Shown here: positions 17,534-30,000 of the stretch, piece after piece
Position numbering within the stretch: position 1 is the stretch's first letter
How the letters are laid out: every line of letters begins with the position of its first letter
Assembly (NCBI GenBank): GCA_030654175.1
Contig: JAURXZ010000049.1
Location: forward strand, 218,334-282,333
Direction: 5' to 3'
Source: Bacteroidia bacterium
GTDB lineage: Bacteria > Bacteroidota > Bacteroidia > 2-12-FULL-35-15
Length of the DNA: 64,000 nt
Position numbers and translations under genes: made by a program
The notes under the pieces: model-generated
Database searches by the model: none
Seen by the model: the letters and a program-made list of their open reading frames with translations, nothing else
What the model was told of the DNA's origin: nothing

Positions 17534-20272
17534 ATGCGTAAATATCTTCTTTTAGCGATCAGCCTTTTTATTGTAAGTGTGAATGCATTTTCTCAAAAAA
17601 TGAATATTGGAGGTAATGTGCAAGATACAATTGCAAAAACGCCCTTAGCATCAGCTGTTGTTATAGCAGTAAGATTGAGTGATTCGGTTCTTGTTGCTCA
17701 TACTCGTAGTGATGCAAAAGGTTTTTTTGCGTTAAAAAACATGAAGATCGATACTGTACAAATTATTGTTTCTCATCCAAAATTTGGTGACCAATCCTAT
17801 TATGTTTTTGGAAGTATTGAAAATAATGCATTTGATTTTGGTAAGATCATACTTCCTTCGAAGAGCCACACCTTGAACGAAATTGTAATTTATGCTTATA
17901 AAGATCCTGTTTATTACAAAGGCGATACATTGATCTATACTGCCGATTCATTTAAAGTGAAACCGAATGCTACTGTGGAAGATCTGTTAAAAAAGCTCCC
18001 TGGTATCAGGGTTGACGCTCAAGGGAAAATAACCTCTCAGGGAAAAAAGGTAGACCAGGTTTTAGTGGATGGCGATGAATTTTTTGGGACCGATCCTACT
18101 ATGGCAACTCAAAATTTGAATGCAAAAGCTGTTGAATCGGTTCAGGTATATGAAAAGAAAAATGAAAATGAATCTGATGATGGCAATGAAACTTTGCAAA
18201 TAATGAATCTGAAACTGAAGGACGAAGCAAAAAAAGGTTATTTCGGAAAAGTTACAGGAGCCAGTGATTTTGAGAAGTTTTATGAAGGTGAATTTTTAGC
18301 CAATAAATTTAAAAATAAACAAAAAATATCTGTCTTTGCTTTAGGAAGTAATACACCTCACTCAAGTTTAGGCTGGGAGGATATGTATAAATTTGGCCTT
18401 TCGGATGAATCTGATTGGCAAGCTGATGAGGATGGCGATTATAGTTGGAATGGAATGGAGAGAAACCAAGGCATTCCGCAAACATTAAAATCCGGAATTT
18501 ATTATACTGATAAAATTTCTTCTAAAACAAAGTTGAATTTTAATTACACTTACAATAACAATCAGTTAAATGCAAATTCCGAAACTGCATCTCAGTATTT
18601 TTTAACCGATACCACATACAAAACCAATAATAGAAGTAATTCTAAACAGTTAAATGAATCACATAGTATCAATTTTGGCATCGTTCAAACTTTGGATTCA
18701 TTAACCGAATTAGTGATTACACCTAAGTTGGATTTTAATTCGTCAACTACAAATCGTAATGAATTAACAGATTTCATTGGAGGAGACGAAATATTATCAA
18801 GAAGAACAGAGATAAATAATAAAAATAAAGCCAATGGTTATAAATTAAATACTACTGCAAAAATTACCAGAAAATTCAAGAAAAAAGATCGCTTATTGGA
18901 AGCGTCTTATAATAATGTATTAAATAATAATACATCTGAAGGAACTTTAATTTCTGACAATGTCTTTTTCAATAATTCAAATATTGGAAATGATTCCATC
19001 AATCAGAAAAAAACAAATTTAGGCAACAGTAGATCTAACAATGCAACTATTACATATATTGAGCCCCTCACAAAAAAAATTAAATTAGAATTTGAGTACA
19101 ATTTAAATTTTAATGTAGCCCTGCAGGAAAAAAAGGCTCTCAATTTTACTAATGGTGAATATGCTTTACAAGATTCATTGTTTACCAATAATTTTGAAAA
19201 CATTCGGATGACCAACCGTTTTGGTGCAAAATTTATTTACGAAGTTAAAAAGCAGCGTTTGATAGTAGGAACAAGAATTCGTCAGGTTTCAATAGCAAAT
19301 AATAATCTGATAACTGAACAAACAATTAAACAAACGGTTAATAATGTTTTGCCTTATTTAAGATATATGTACAAGTTTAGTGAAAATTCACGGGTCAATT
19401 TTAGTTATAAAACAAATTCTAGTCAGCCGAGTATTGACCAATTACAACCTATTCAGGATAATACCAATCCAAATCAAATCAAAAAAGGAAATCCTAATTT
19501 ATTACCTACGTTTAAGCAGGGTTTCGAATTGAGTTATAATACTTATAAACCAATTAGCGGTAAATATATTTGGTCAAGTGCAAATTATTCAACTACCAAT
19601 AATGGGTTTAGCAATTCCATCATATACGATAGCATTGGAAGGACTATTACAACGCCTGTTAATGTAAATGGTAATTTTGATGGCGGTGCATACATTGGCG
19701 CTGGTTTTCCTCTTTTTTCTCAAATGCTTGAACTTAATCCTAATTTTGATTTTAATTATAATAGTTATACCAGCTTTATTAATAATCAAAAAAATATTAC
19801 AAAAACTGCCCACACTGGATCCAGATTGGATGTTATTCTAAAATTAGATACACTTGACTTTTCAATAGGTTACGGATTTGACTATAATTCGCCATCATCA
19901 ACTTTATTTGCTTCAAATAATAAGCCTTATACTTCACAAAAAATGAATGCTTCATTAAATTTAAAATTACCGTTTAAGTTTAATCTTGAAACCAATGCTG
20001 AATATGTTATTAATAGTAGACGTGCACAAGGATACAACATCAATTATTTTCTTTGGAACGCATCACTAAAAAAGACATTTTTGAAAAATGAAAATTTAAT
20101 TATTTCAATTGATGCAACAGATATTTTAAATCAGAATATTAACACTTCAAGAACCATTCAGGATAATGTAATTACTGATAACAAAACAAATATTATTTCG
20201 CGCTATATTTTATTAAAAGCAATTTTTAAGTTTAACAGCAATAAAAATAAAAAAGATGAAGAGGAATATTAA
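17534..20272 (+). CDS. TonB-dependent-receptor-like outer membrane beta-barrel protein
   Basis: This 912-aa protein has a signal peptide (MRKYLLLAISLFIVSVNAFSQ), a carboxypeptidase-regulatory-like beta domain (about 25-105; GGNVQDTIAKTPLASAVVIA, then GFFALKNM), a plug-like region (about 115-235; ATVEDLLKKLPGIRVDAQGK, QVLVDGDEFFG) and a long barrel rich in alternating Asn/Ser/aromatic strands. This is the outer membrane beta-barrel family close to TonB receptors that is common in Bacteroidota. No clear TonB box was recognised, so energy coupling is uncertain. Its last 17 nt overlap the GLPGLI gene, so they are surely one transcript. Ligand unknown. Confidence 0.92.
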   Translation: MRKYLLLAISLFIVSVNAFSQKMNIGGNVQDTIAKTPLASAVVIAVRLSDSVLVAHTRSDAKGFFALKNMKIDTVQIIVSHPKFGDQSYYVFGSIENNAFDFGKIILPSKSHTLNEIVIYAYKDPVYYKGDTLIYTADSFKVKPNATVEDLLKKLPGIRVDAQGKITSQGKKVDQVLVDGDEFFGTDPTMATQNLNAKAVESVQVYEKKNENESDDGNETLQIMNLKLKDEAKKGYFGKVTGASDFEKFYEGEFLANKFKNKQKISVFALGSNTPHSSLGWEDMYKFGLSDESDWQADEDGDYSWNGMERNQGIPQTLKSGIYYTDKISSKTKLNFNYTYNNNQLNANSETASQYFLTDTTYKTNNRSNSKQLNESHSINFGIVQTLDSLTELVITPKLDFNSSTTNRNELTDFIGGDEILSRRTEINNKNKANGYKLNTTAKITRKFKKKDRLLEASYNNVLNNNTSEGTLISDNVFFNNSNIGNDSINQKKTNLGNSRSNNATITYIEPLTKKIKLEFEYNLNFNVALQEKKALNFTNGEYALQDSLFTNNFENIRMTNRFGAKFIYEVKKQRLIVGTRIRQVSIANNNLITEQTIKQTVNNVLPYLRYMYKFSENSRVNFSYKTNSSQPSIDQLQPIQDNTNPNQIKKGNPNLLPTFKQGFELSYNTYKPISGKYIWSSANYSTTNNGFSNSIIYDSIGRTITTPVNVNGNFDGGAYIGAGFPLFSQMLELNPNFDFNYNSYTSFINNQKNITKTAHTGSRLDVILKLDTLDFSIGYGFDYNSPSSTLFASNNKPYTSQKMNASLNLKLPFKFNLETNAEYVINSRRAQGYNINYFLWNASLKKTFLKNENLIISIDATDILNQNINTSRTIQDNVITDNKTNIISRYILLKAIFKFNSNKNKKDEEEY

Positions 20273-20984
20273 AATCGGTTTATTGCTGGGTATTTTATTT
20301 TGTGGTTTAAGCGATTCAATTGCTCAGATTACAACCGGTAAAATTGTGTATGAACGGAAAACGAATCTCTATAAAAAGTTTAAGGGCGATGATTATCGTG
20401 AATGGATAAAAGAGGAAGATAAAAACAAAATTGATTTTTTTGAACTTTATTTTAATGATAGTTTATCTGTTTTTATACCGCAAGAGAGTGAATTAAAAGA
20501 AGAGATGAGTTGGGCTACAAGTAAAAATGTTGTTTATCAGAATTTCAATAAAAATTATCGATTGACCATTAAAGAAATTTGGAGAGAAAAATTGTTTGTG
20601 GAGGACACTTTAAATGTTCGCCAATGGAAAATTACAGAGAACAAAAGGGTTATAAGTGGTTACAATTGCCGCAAAGCAATTTGGGAGGCCGATGACAGTA
20701 CCCGTATTTATGCATGGTATTGTGGAGAAATTATTCCAAATATAGGTCCGGAAAGTTTTTGTGGGCTGCCGGGAGCTATTTTAGGGATTGCTACCGAAGA
20801 TGGCGGAGTCATTTATTTTGCAAAAAGTATTGAAATTACAAAACCTGATATGGCAGCTTTAATACCTAAAAAAGGGAAAAATAAAATTTATACCACAGCC
20901 GAATTAAAAGCGAAACTTATAAAAGATTTCGGTAAAAATCCATGGGGGAAAGCAATGATCAAAAATAATTTTGGAATTTGGTAA
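20256..20984 (+). CDS. GLPGLI family protein
   Basis: This 242-aa secreted protein has a signal peptide ending in SIAQ (residue 24). The family hallmark appears as CGLPGAILGI (169-178), and GKIVYERK and YNCRKAIWE are typical flanking strands. The start ATG lies inside the end of the barrel gene (17-nt overlap, different frame), showing translational coupling. GLPGLI proteins are repeatedly found after TonB-receptor-like genes; their biochemical role is not established. The gene converges with the giant repeat gene on the other strand, leaving only 81 bp. Confidence 0.92.
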   Translation: MKRNIKIGLLLGILFCGLSDSIAQITTGKIVYERKTNLYKKFKGDDYREWIKEEDKNKIDFFELYFNDSLSVFIPQESELKEEMSWATSKNVVYQNFNKNYRLTIKEIWREKLFVEDTLNVRQWKITENKRVISGYNCRKAIWEADDSTRIYAWYCGEIIPNIGPESFCGLPGAILGIATEDGGVIYFAKSIEITKPDMAALIPKKGKNKIYTTAELKAKLIKDFGKNPWGKAMIKNNFGIW

Positions 20985-21065
20985 GCAATGATTTATTTGG
21001 TGCTAGATTGTATTTAACCTAAGTTCGATTGTTATTTTTCACTAAAGGTCAATAAACATTAACAA

Positions 21066-24000
21066 TTAATACCTCAACAGCGTAAGGTCACCACTTAAGT
21101 TATAAATTTTTCCATTGTTAAGTTTGATATACGCCTTCCATACATATACATCCTGTTGACATATTTCCCCTCTGTAATAACCATCCCAGCCCGTTTTTAT
21201 ATCCAATGATTCGAAAATTTGTTCTCCCCAGCGGTTAAACATTTCTAATTTGTATTCAATCACCCCATAAGTGTATGGAAAAAATACATCATTACTTAGA
21301 TCAAACAGCGTATAAGTTCCGCCTGATGATCCATTTGGGTCCGGGGTAAATACATTTGGAAAAATAACATTTGCATTTGTTATTACATCTAAATATGCTG
21401 TATCAAGACATCCGTGCTGTGATGTAGCAATAAGCTGAACCTGGAAAGTACCAGATAGTGTATATACATATTCAGGATTTACTGCCGTTGAAGTGCCGCC
21501 TTCTCCAAAACTCCATTCATATGAATTTGCACCTACTGATTGATTATCACAAACCAAAACATCGTAAGGGATCAGCAGATCACTTGAGTTAACCGCAAAT
21601 GCTGCAACAGGAGCAGGGTAGGACGTAATAGTTAATGGTGTTATTCCATTATCTGAGGTGCATCCTCCATCTGTATTAACAGTTAATGTTGCAAAAAAAG
21701 TACCTGATTGATCAAAGTAATGGAAAGGATTCTGTTCTGTTGATGATGTTCCATCTCCAAAATTCCAGTACCACGAAGTGATTGGGTCATTTATATTTCC
21801 GGTAATAGAAATATCGGTGAATTGAACCCCTCCAAGTGCGCATAATGCAGTAGGACCGGCTGATACAACAACTGTAGGCTGAGGATTAAAAAGAACATCA
21901 ACCGAATCGGTAACCGACAAGCCGCAAACATTACTAACAGTTACAATATAAGTGGTAGGCTGTCCTGGAGTGGCCAGATAAACACCCGGTCCTGTTCCTA
22001 AATTATTATTCCACTGATAAGTTAAAGGACCTGTTGTACCAGAGGTTTCAACATATACAGCAGTAATTTGACCGGGGCAAATAGGAGATGTAGCTATTGC
22101 CTGAACATTTGCTCCGGTTAAAGTATATACTATAGCACTAACAGTTGAAGGTGTTCCAGGACATCCGACCTGATCATAAGCTACCACTGTATAGGTAGTA
22201 TTACTTGTAGGTGTAATGTTTAATGAACCCGCATTGTTGATACCGGTTGGCTGCCATACAAAATAATAACTACCTGTTCCTCCACTCGCAATCGCTGTGA
22301 CTGTACCTGACTGACCAAGACAAATTGTATCATTTGCTCCTGCTGTTGTTATTAATTTTTGAGGCTGGGTAAGCACTACACTGCTGGTTGAAATACAGCC
22401 ATTCGTATCCGTAACTGTTACAGTATATGAACCTGCAATAAGATCATTTACTGTACTTCCCGTTTGCGCTATAGCTGGTGCCGACCAGGAATAAGAATAA
22501 GGTATAACGCCTCCCGAGGCAACCACTGTTGCACTTCCTGTACCATCAAAACATGCAGGATTCTTAATCACGCTTGCAGAAGAAGAAAGTACAGTTGGTT
22601 CTGAAATTGCAGCTGATATTGATTTAGTACAATTATTTTGATCCGTTACATTCACAGTATAGCTTCCTGAACTCAGGTTAGCAGCTGTTGAAGTACTTGC
22701 ACTGTTTGGTGCCCATGAATACGTATATAGCGGGCCGGTACCGCCTGTAGGAGAAACACTTATTTCTCCGGTATTCCCTCCATTACACAACACATTGGTT
22801 ATCGAAGAAATAGAAACATCAACAGGTGTTGGTTCAGTTATAATTATCGTATCTGAAGTTTGACAGCCAATAGCATCAGTCACATTTACAGTATAGGTAC
22901 CAATTGAAAGAGAGCTAGCCGTTAAACTATTACCACCGGCCGGTGACCAGTTTATTGCATATGGAGCTGTTCCCTGAGTAATATTTATGGTGGTAGAACC
23001 ATTATTTCCTCCATAACACGAAACATTATTTATCGATGAAACAGCCACAGAAGGGCTGGCTATATTGACTAAATTAGCAGATAAGGGGAATATACAATTT
23101 AAAGAATCTGTTATCTGCACATTGTATGTTCCCGGAGGTAAATTATTAATTCCGGCAGTTGTTGAAGATCCCCATGTCCATAAATAAGTGTATGGAAAAG
23201 CCCCTCCGGATAGTTGTGATGAAACAGAGCCATTTGATAAACCACATGAAGGATTTATATATGCCAGTGTACCATTGATAGCCGGTGGTTGTGCTATATT
23301 CACCGATTTATTTATTTTACAGTTATTGCTATCAGTAACCAAAATTGTGTAATTTCCTGGAGCGAGTCCGAAAGCAGTATCATTTATTGACACAGCAGGG
23401 GTCCAAAGATAAGAATAAGAAGGTGTACCACCGCTGGTATTTATGCTTGCTGTACCGTTTGAACCTCCATAGCAACTTGTTGAAGACCCTGTGCTAATTG
23501 CTGAAAGTGCTTGTAAGGGTTCCGTAATTGTTACTGAACTTGTGGTATTACAACTTTTAAAATCAGTTACTGTTACCGTATATGTGCCCGATACAAGTCC
23601 TGTTCCTGTTGGTCCATTGCCCCCTAAAGGCAACCAGTTATAATTATAGGTAAGACTACCTCCGCTGGCTGTAACTGTTGCATTTCCATTGTTTTCCCCC
23701 ACGCAGGTTACATTACTTGAAGATGAAATGACAGAGGTCAATTGAGTAGGCTCTGTAATTACAACAGGCAACGTTTTTAAACAACTTTTACTATCTGTCA
23801 CCTCAACGGTATAAGTGCTGGCAATAAGATTTAGTATTGTTGTTCCAGCAATTCCACCCGGCTGCCATTGATAGGTATAACCGGAGGTACCGCCAGATGC
23901 AATAGCTGATGCGGTTCCATTACTGCCTCCAAAACAACTCACATTGCTCTTGGTTACACTAATGAATAGAGGATTAGGTTCGGTTATTTCAGGGCTGATT

Positions 24001-27000
24001 GCCGGGATAGATTGACATAGATTATTATCTGTTACAGTAACCGTATAGGTACCCGGTAATAAGCCTGTTGCAATAGCATTGGTTCCTCCTGTTGGAGACC
24101 ATAAATAGGTGAATGGTCCGGCACCTCCGGTAACACTCACAGTAGCTGTACCATTTGAACCATTGTTACAACTAACATTGGTAGTAGCAGTAACAGTTGC
24201 TACCGGACTTGGATTATCATTTACCGTTACTCCTTTTGTGGAAATACATCCATTTGCGTCAGTCACTGTTATTGTATATGGTCCCGAAAATAAGGTAGTT
24301 GCAGATGCGTTGGTTCCTCCGGAAGGTGACCACTGATATAAAAAAGCTCCGGTTCCTCCTGCTGCAACAACAGAAGCCTGCCCGTTTGCAAGGCTGCAAT
24401 TTGAATTAATACTATCTGTAGTTAATACAACCAGTGTGGGTTGAGTAACAGAAATAGAATTTGAAAAAGTACATCCATTAAAGTCAGTTATTGATACTGT
24501 ATAAGTGCCGATAGCAACATTTGAATATACCGGACCATTGCTATTTCCCGGCATCCAGCTATAGTTATATGGAGCGGTTCCTCCCGCAGCAGCGGCAGAA
24601 ACAGAACCATCCATTCCTCCATAACAGCTAACGGGCGAAAAAGATAAAGGCGCAGAAAGCGGAGCAGCAGGTTGAGTAATGGTAAAAGGCAATGTTTCTA
24701 TACAACTATTGAGATCTGTAACCTGTATGGTATAAGTACTTGCTACAAGATTAGTTATGCTTGCTCCTGTTGTTCCACTTGGCAACCATTGATAGGTATA
24801 TCCTGAAGTGCCGCCAGATGCAATGGCAGAGGCCGTTCCATTGGTTCCACCAAAACAACTCACATTGGTTTTGGTTACCGTAATTAAAATAGGAGAGGGC
24901 TGGGTAATTTCAGGGCTGATTGCCGGGATAGATTGACATAGATTATTATCTGTTACAGTAACCGTATAGGTACCCGGTAATAAGCCGGTTGCCGTTGCAT
25001 TGGTTCCGCCCGCTGGAGACCATGAGTAGGTGAATGGTCCTGCACCTCCTGCAACGCTTACAGTAGCTGTACCATTAGAACCTGTATAACAGCTTATATT
25101 AGTAGTGGAAGTAACAGTTGCTACCGGACTTGGATTATCATTTACCGTTACCCCTTTTGCTGAAATACATCCATTTGCGTCAGTCACTGTTATTGTATAC
25201 GGTCCCGAAAATAAGGTAGTTGCAGATGCATTGGTTCCTCCTGAAGGTGACCACTGATACAAATAAGCTCCTGTTCCGCCAGATGCAACAACAGAAGCCT
25301 GTCCGTTTGCAAGACTGCAATTAGAATTGATACTATCAGTACTAAGTAATAATGGAGTTGGTTGAGTAATAGAAATAGAATCTGTAAAGGCACAACCTTT
25401 TATGTCGGTAACTGTTAGCGTATAGGTTCCGGAGCTAAGATTAGAAATAGTAGAGCCGTTAAAATTTCCAGGCATCCAATTATAGTCGTATGGAGTAGTT
25501 CCACCGCTTGCGGCTGCAGAAACCGAACCATCCCCTCCTCCAAAGCAACTATTGGGTGTAAAAGTTAAAGAAGCTGAAAGTGCCGCACTTGGCTGGGCAA
25601 TTGTAAAAGGCATTGTTTGAACACAGAGATTGGAATCTGTAACCTCAATGGTATATGTAGTTGCTGAAAGATTGCTTACATTTAAACCTGTTGTTCCACC
25701 CGGTAACCATTGATAGGTAAAACCGGGAGTACCACCGGATGCAACAACTGATGCTGTTCCATCATTGCCCCCAAAACAACTCACAGTGCTTTTTGTGATC
25801 GTTATTAAAATTGGCGGTGGCTCCAAAATATCAGGACTTGTTGTTGCAAGGGATTGACAGCCATTTGAACCGGTAACAGTAACAGTGTAAGTGCCTGCTG
25901 TTAAGCCTGTCGCAGTTGAATCAGTGCCGCCATTTGGCATCCAGGAGTATGTAAAAGGACCTACCCCTCCTGAAGTTCCAACTTTTGCAGAGCCGGTTGC
26001 TCCTCCAAAACATTTTACATTAACTACTGAAAAAATGGTTGCAACTGGCGCTGAATTTTCGTTCACATTTCCAAATTGCGTTGATATACATCCCGTAGAA
26101 TCAGTTACTATAACTGTATAAGCGCCAGATACCAAACTATCGGCTATTGCATTGGTTCCGCCTGAAGGCGACCAGAAATAAGAATAAGGGGCATTTCCTC
26201 CGGAAACAGAAACTGAACTTTCTCCATTTGGCTGGCCGCAATCAGAATTAACACTAGAAGTAACAAGAATTATTTTTGCAGGTTGGATAACAGTAACCGA
26301 ATTAGTGCTTGTACATCCTTTTGAATCCGTTGCAGTTACCGTATAAGTTCCGGCAGTACGATTTGGAATGGTTTGTCCTGATAAGCTTCCCGGCATCCAG
26401 GTATATGTGTATGAGCTTGTGCCATTAACTCCTGTAGCAGTTACAGAACCATTGTTCCCACCGAAGCAACTTACAGGTAAAGAAGATGCAGAAACACTCA
26501 GAGGAGCTGTTGGTTGAGTAATGGTAACAGAATTTATCACAATACATCCTCTTGAATCTGTGCTTGTAACCGTATAAGATCCGGCTACTAAATTTGTTTT
26601 CGAAGATGTTGTTGCTCCTCCTGGTGCCCATAAATAGGAATAGTTTGGCGTTCCTCCTGAAGTAGTTGCTAATACCGAACCATTATTCCCTCCAAAACAA
26701 CTTACATTTATTTGTGCTGTGAAATTTATTGCTAATGGCGCAGGTTCAGCTATTATTGCATTGGATGTTGCAGAACATCCTTTGGCATCAGTAACTGTTA
26801 AGGTATAAGTTCCGCTTGATAGATTGTTAATGCTTATGGATGTTAATGCCCCTGGTTGCCACAAATAAGTATAACCGGCTGTTCCTCCCGAGGGTATTGC
26901 TGTTGCAGTTCCGTTATTGAGGTAATTACAGGTTTCATTTACTTTCGAAGTGCTTGCTGAAAGTAATAAAGGTTGTGTTATTACAACAGAATTGGTTGCA

Positions 27001-30000
27001 ATACATCCCTGTGCATCGGTTATGGTAACTGAATAAGTCCCTGCTGTTAAATTTGTTTTTGTAGCAGTGGTTGTTCCTCCCGATGCCCATAAATAGGTAT
27101 ATCCGGAAGTCCCTCCCGAAGGGCTTGCTGTTACTGCACCATTATTTCCTGCAAAACAACTTACATTTGTTTGTGCTGTGAAACTGATCACTATTGGTGC
27201 AGGTTGAGTGATTATAGCGTTGGCAATTGATGTACATCCATTCGCATCAGTAACTGTTAAGGTATATGTTCCGGAAGATAAATTAGATATAGTACCTGTT
27301 GTTTGCAAACCCGGTTGCCACAAATAGGTATAGCCACCTGTACCTCCTGATGCAACTGCAGTTGCAGTACCATTGTTTAAGTAATTACAGGTTTCGTTAG
27401 TAACGGAAGTGCTTGCTAAAACTATAGCAGGCTGTGTTATAATAACTGAATTTGTTTCAACACATCCCAAATTATCAGTTACAGTAACACTATATGTGCC
27501 GGCAGTCAAATTGGATACCGATGCAGTTGTTGCGCCTCCAAAGGACCATAAATAAGAATAGTTTGGTGTTCCTCCTGCAGGGCTTGCAGTTACAGTTCCA
27601 TCACTGCCTCCAAAGCAGCTAACATTTGTTTGTGCAGTGAAACTGATTACAACTGGTGCCGGTTCAGCAATTATTGCATTGGTAGTTGCAATACATCCTT
27701 TCGCATCGGTAACCGTTAATGTATATGTTCCGCTAGATAGATTGTTTATGCTGTTGGACGTTAAACTTCCCGGTTGCCACAAATAAGTATAGCCTGATGT
27801 TCCTCCTGAAACAATTGCTGTTGCCGTTCCGTCATTGCTGTAATTACATGTTTCATTCGTTGTTGAAGTGCTTGCTGAAAGTAATAAAGGTTGTGTTATT
27901 ACAACAGAATTGGTTGCAACACATCCCTGTGCATCGGTTATGGTAACTGAATAAGTCCCTGCCGTTAAATTTGTTTTTGTAGCAGTGGTTGTTCCTCCCG
28001 ATGCCCATAAATAGGTATAACCGGAGGTCCCTCCCGAAGGACTTGCTGTTACTGCACCATTATTTCCTGCAAAACAGCTTACATTTGTTTGTGCTGTGAA
28101 ACTGATCACTATTGGTGCAGGTTGAGTGATTATTGCATTGGCAATTGCGGTACATCCATTAGAGTCAGTCACTGTTAAGGTATACGTTCCGGAAGATAAA
28201 TTAGAAATGAAAGCAGTTGTTTGTAAGCCGGGTTGCCACAAGTAGGTATAATTACCCGTACCTCCGGAAGAGATTGCCGTTGCAGTACCATTATTCAGAT
28301 AATTACAGGTTTCATTAATAACGGAAGTGCTTGCTAAAACTACGGTTGGCTGTGTTATAACAGCTGAATTTGTTTCAACACATCCTAAATTATCTGTAAC
28401 TGTTACTGTATAGGTACCCGCTGTTAAATTAGAAACCGAAGCGGTTGTAGCTCCTCCCGATGCCCATAAATAGCTGTAGTTTGGTGTTCCTCCTGAAGGG
28501 CTGGCTGTTAAAGTACCATTGCTGCCTGCAAAACAACTTACATGTGAAGGGGTGAAATTTATTGTTATTGGTGCCGGTTCAGCTATTATTGCATTGGTAA
28601 TTGCAGTACATCCCTTCGAATCAGTAACTGTTAACGTATATGTTCCGCTAGATAGATTGTTTATGCTGATGGTTGTTAATGCCCCTGGTTGCCACAAATA
28701 AGTATAGCCTGATGTTCCTCCTGAAACAATTGCTGTTGCCGTTCCGTCATTGCTGTAATTACAGGTTTCATTCGTTGTTGAAGTGCTTGCTGAAAGTAAT
28801 AAAGGTTGTGTTATTACAACAGAATTGGTTGCTATACATCCTTGTGCATCGGTTACGGTAACTGAATAAGTTCCTGCCGTTAAATTTGTTTTTGTAGCAG
28901 TGGTTGTTCCTCCCGATGCCCATAAATAGGTATAACCGGAGGTCCCTCCCGAAGGACTTGCTGTTACTACTCCATTATTTCCTGCAAAACAACTGACATT
29001 TGTTTGTGCTGTGAAACTGATCACTATTGGTGCAGGTTGAGTGATTATTGCATTGGCAATTGCTGTACATCCATTCGAATCAGTCACTGTTAAAGTATAC
29101 GTTCCTGAAGATAAATTAGATATAGTACCTGTTGTTTGCAAACCCGGTTGCCACAAATAGGTATAACTACCTGTACCTCCTGATGCAACTGCAGTTGCAG
29201 TACCATTGTTTAAGTAATTACAGGTTTCGTTAGTAACGGAAGTGCTTGCTAAAACTATGGTTGGCTGGGTTATAACAGCTGAATTTGTTTCAACACATCC
29301 TAAATTATCTGTTACTGTTAATGTATATGTACCCGCTGTTAAATTAGAAACCGAAGCTGTCGTTGCTCCTCCAGATGCCCATAAATAGCTGTAGTTTGGA
29401 GTTCCTCCTGCAGGGCTTGCTGTTAAAATACCATTGCTGCCTGCAAAACAACTTACATGTGTAGGGGTGAAGTTTATTGTTAGTGGTGCTGGTTCAGCAA
29501 TTATTGCATTGGTAGTTGCAATACATCCTTTCGAATCAGTAACTGTTAACGTATATGTTCCGCTTGACAGGTTATTTATACCTATGGATGTTAAAGCTCC
29601 AGGCATCCACAAATAAGTATAGCCTGTTGTTCCCCCGGCAACAACTGCTGTTGCGGTTCCGTCATTGCTGTAATTACAGGTTTCATTCGTTGTTGAAGTG
29701 CTTGCTGAAAGTAATAAAGGTTGTGTTATCACAACGGAATTGGTTGCTGTACATCCCTGTGCATCGGTTACGGTAACTGAATAAGTTCCTGCCGTTAAAT
29801 TTGTTTTAGTTGCTGTAGTTGTTCCTCCCGGTGCCCACAAATAGGTGTATCCGGAAGTACCTCCCGAAGGACTTGCGGTTACTGCTCCATCATTTCCTGC
29901 AAAACAGCTTACATTTGTTTGTGCTGTGAAACTGATCACTATTGGCGCAGGTTCAGTGATTATAGGATTGGCAATTGCTGTACATCCATTCGAATCAGTC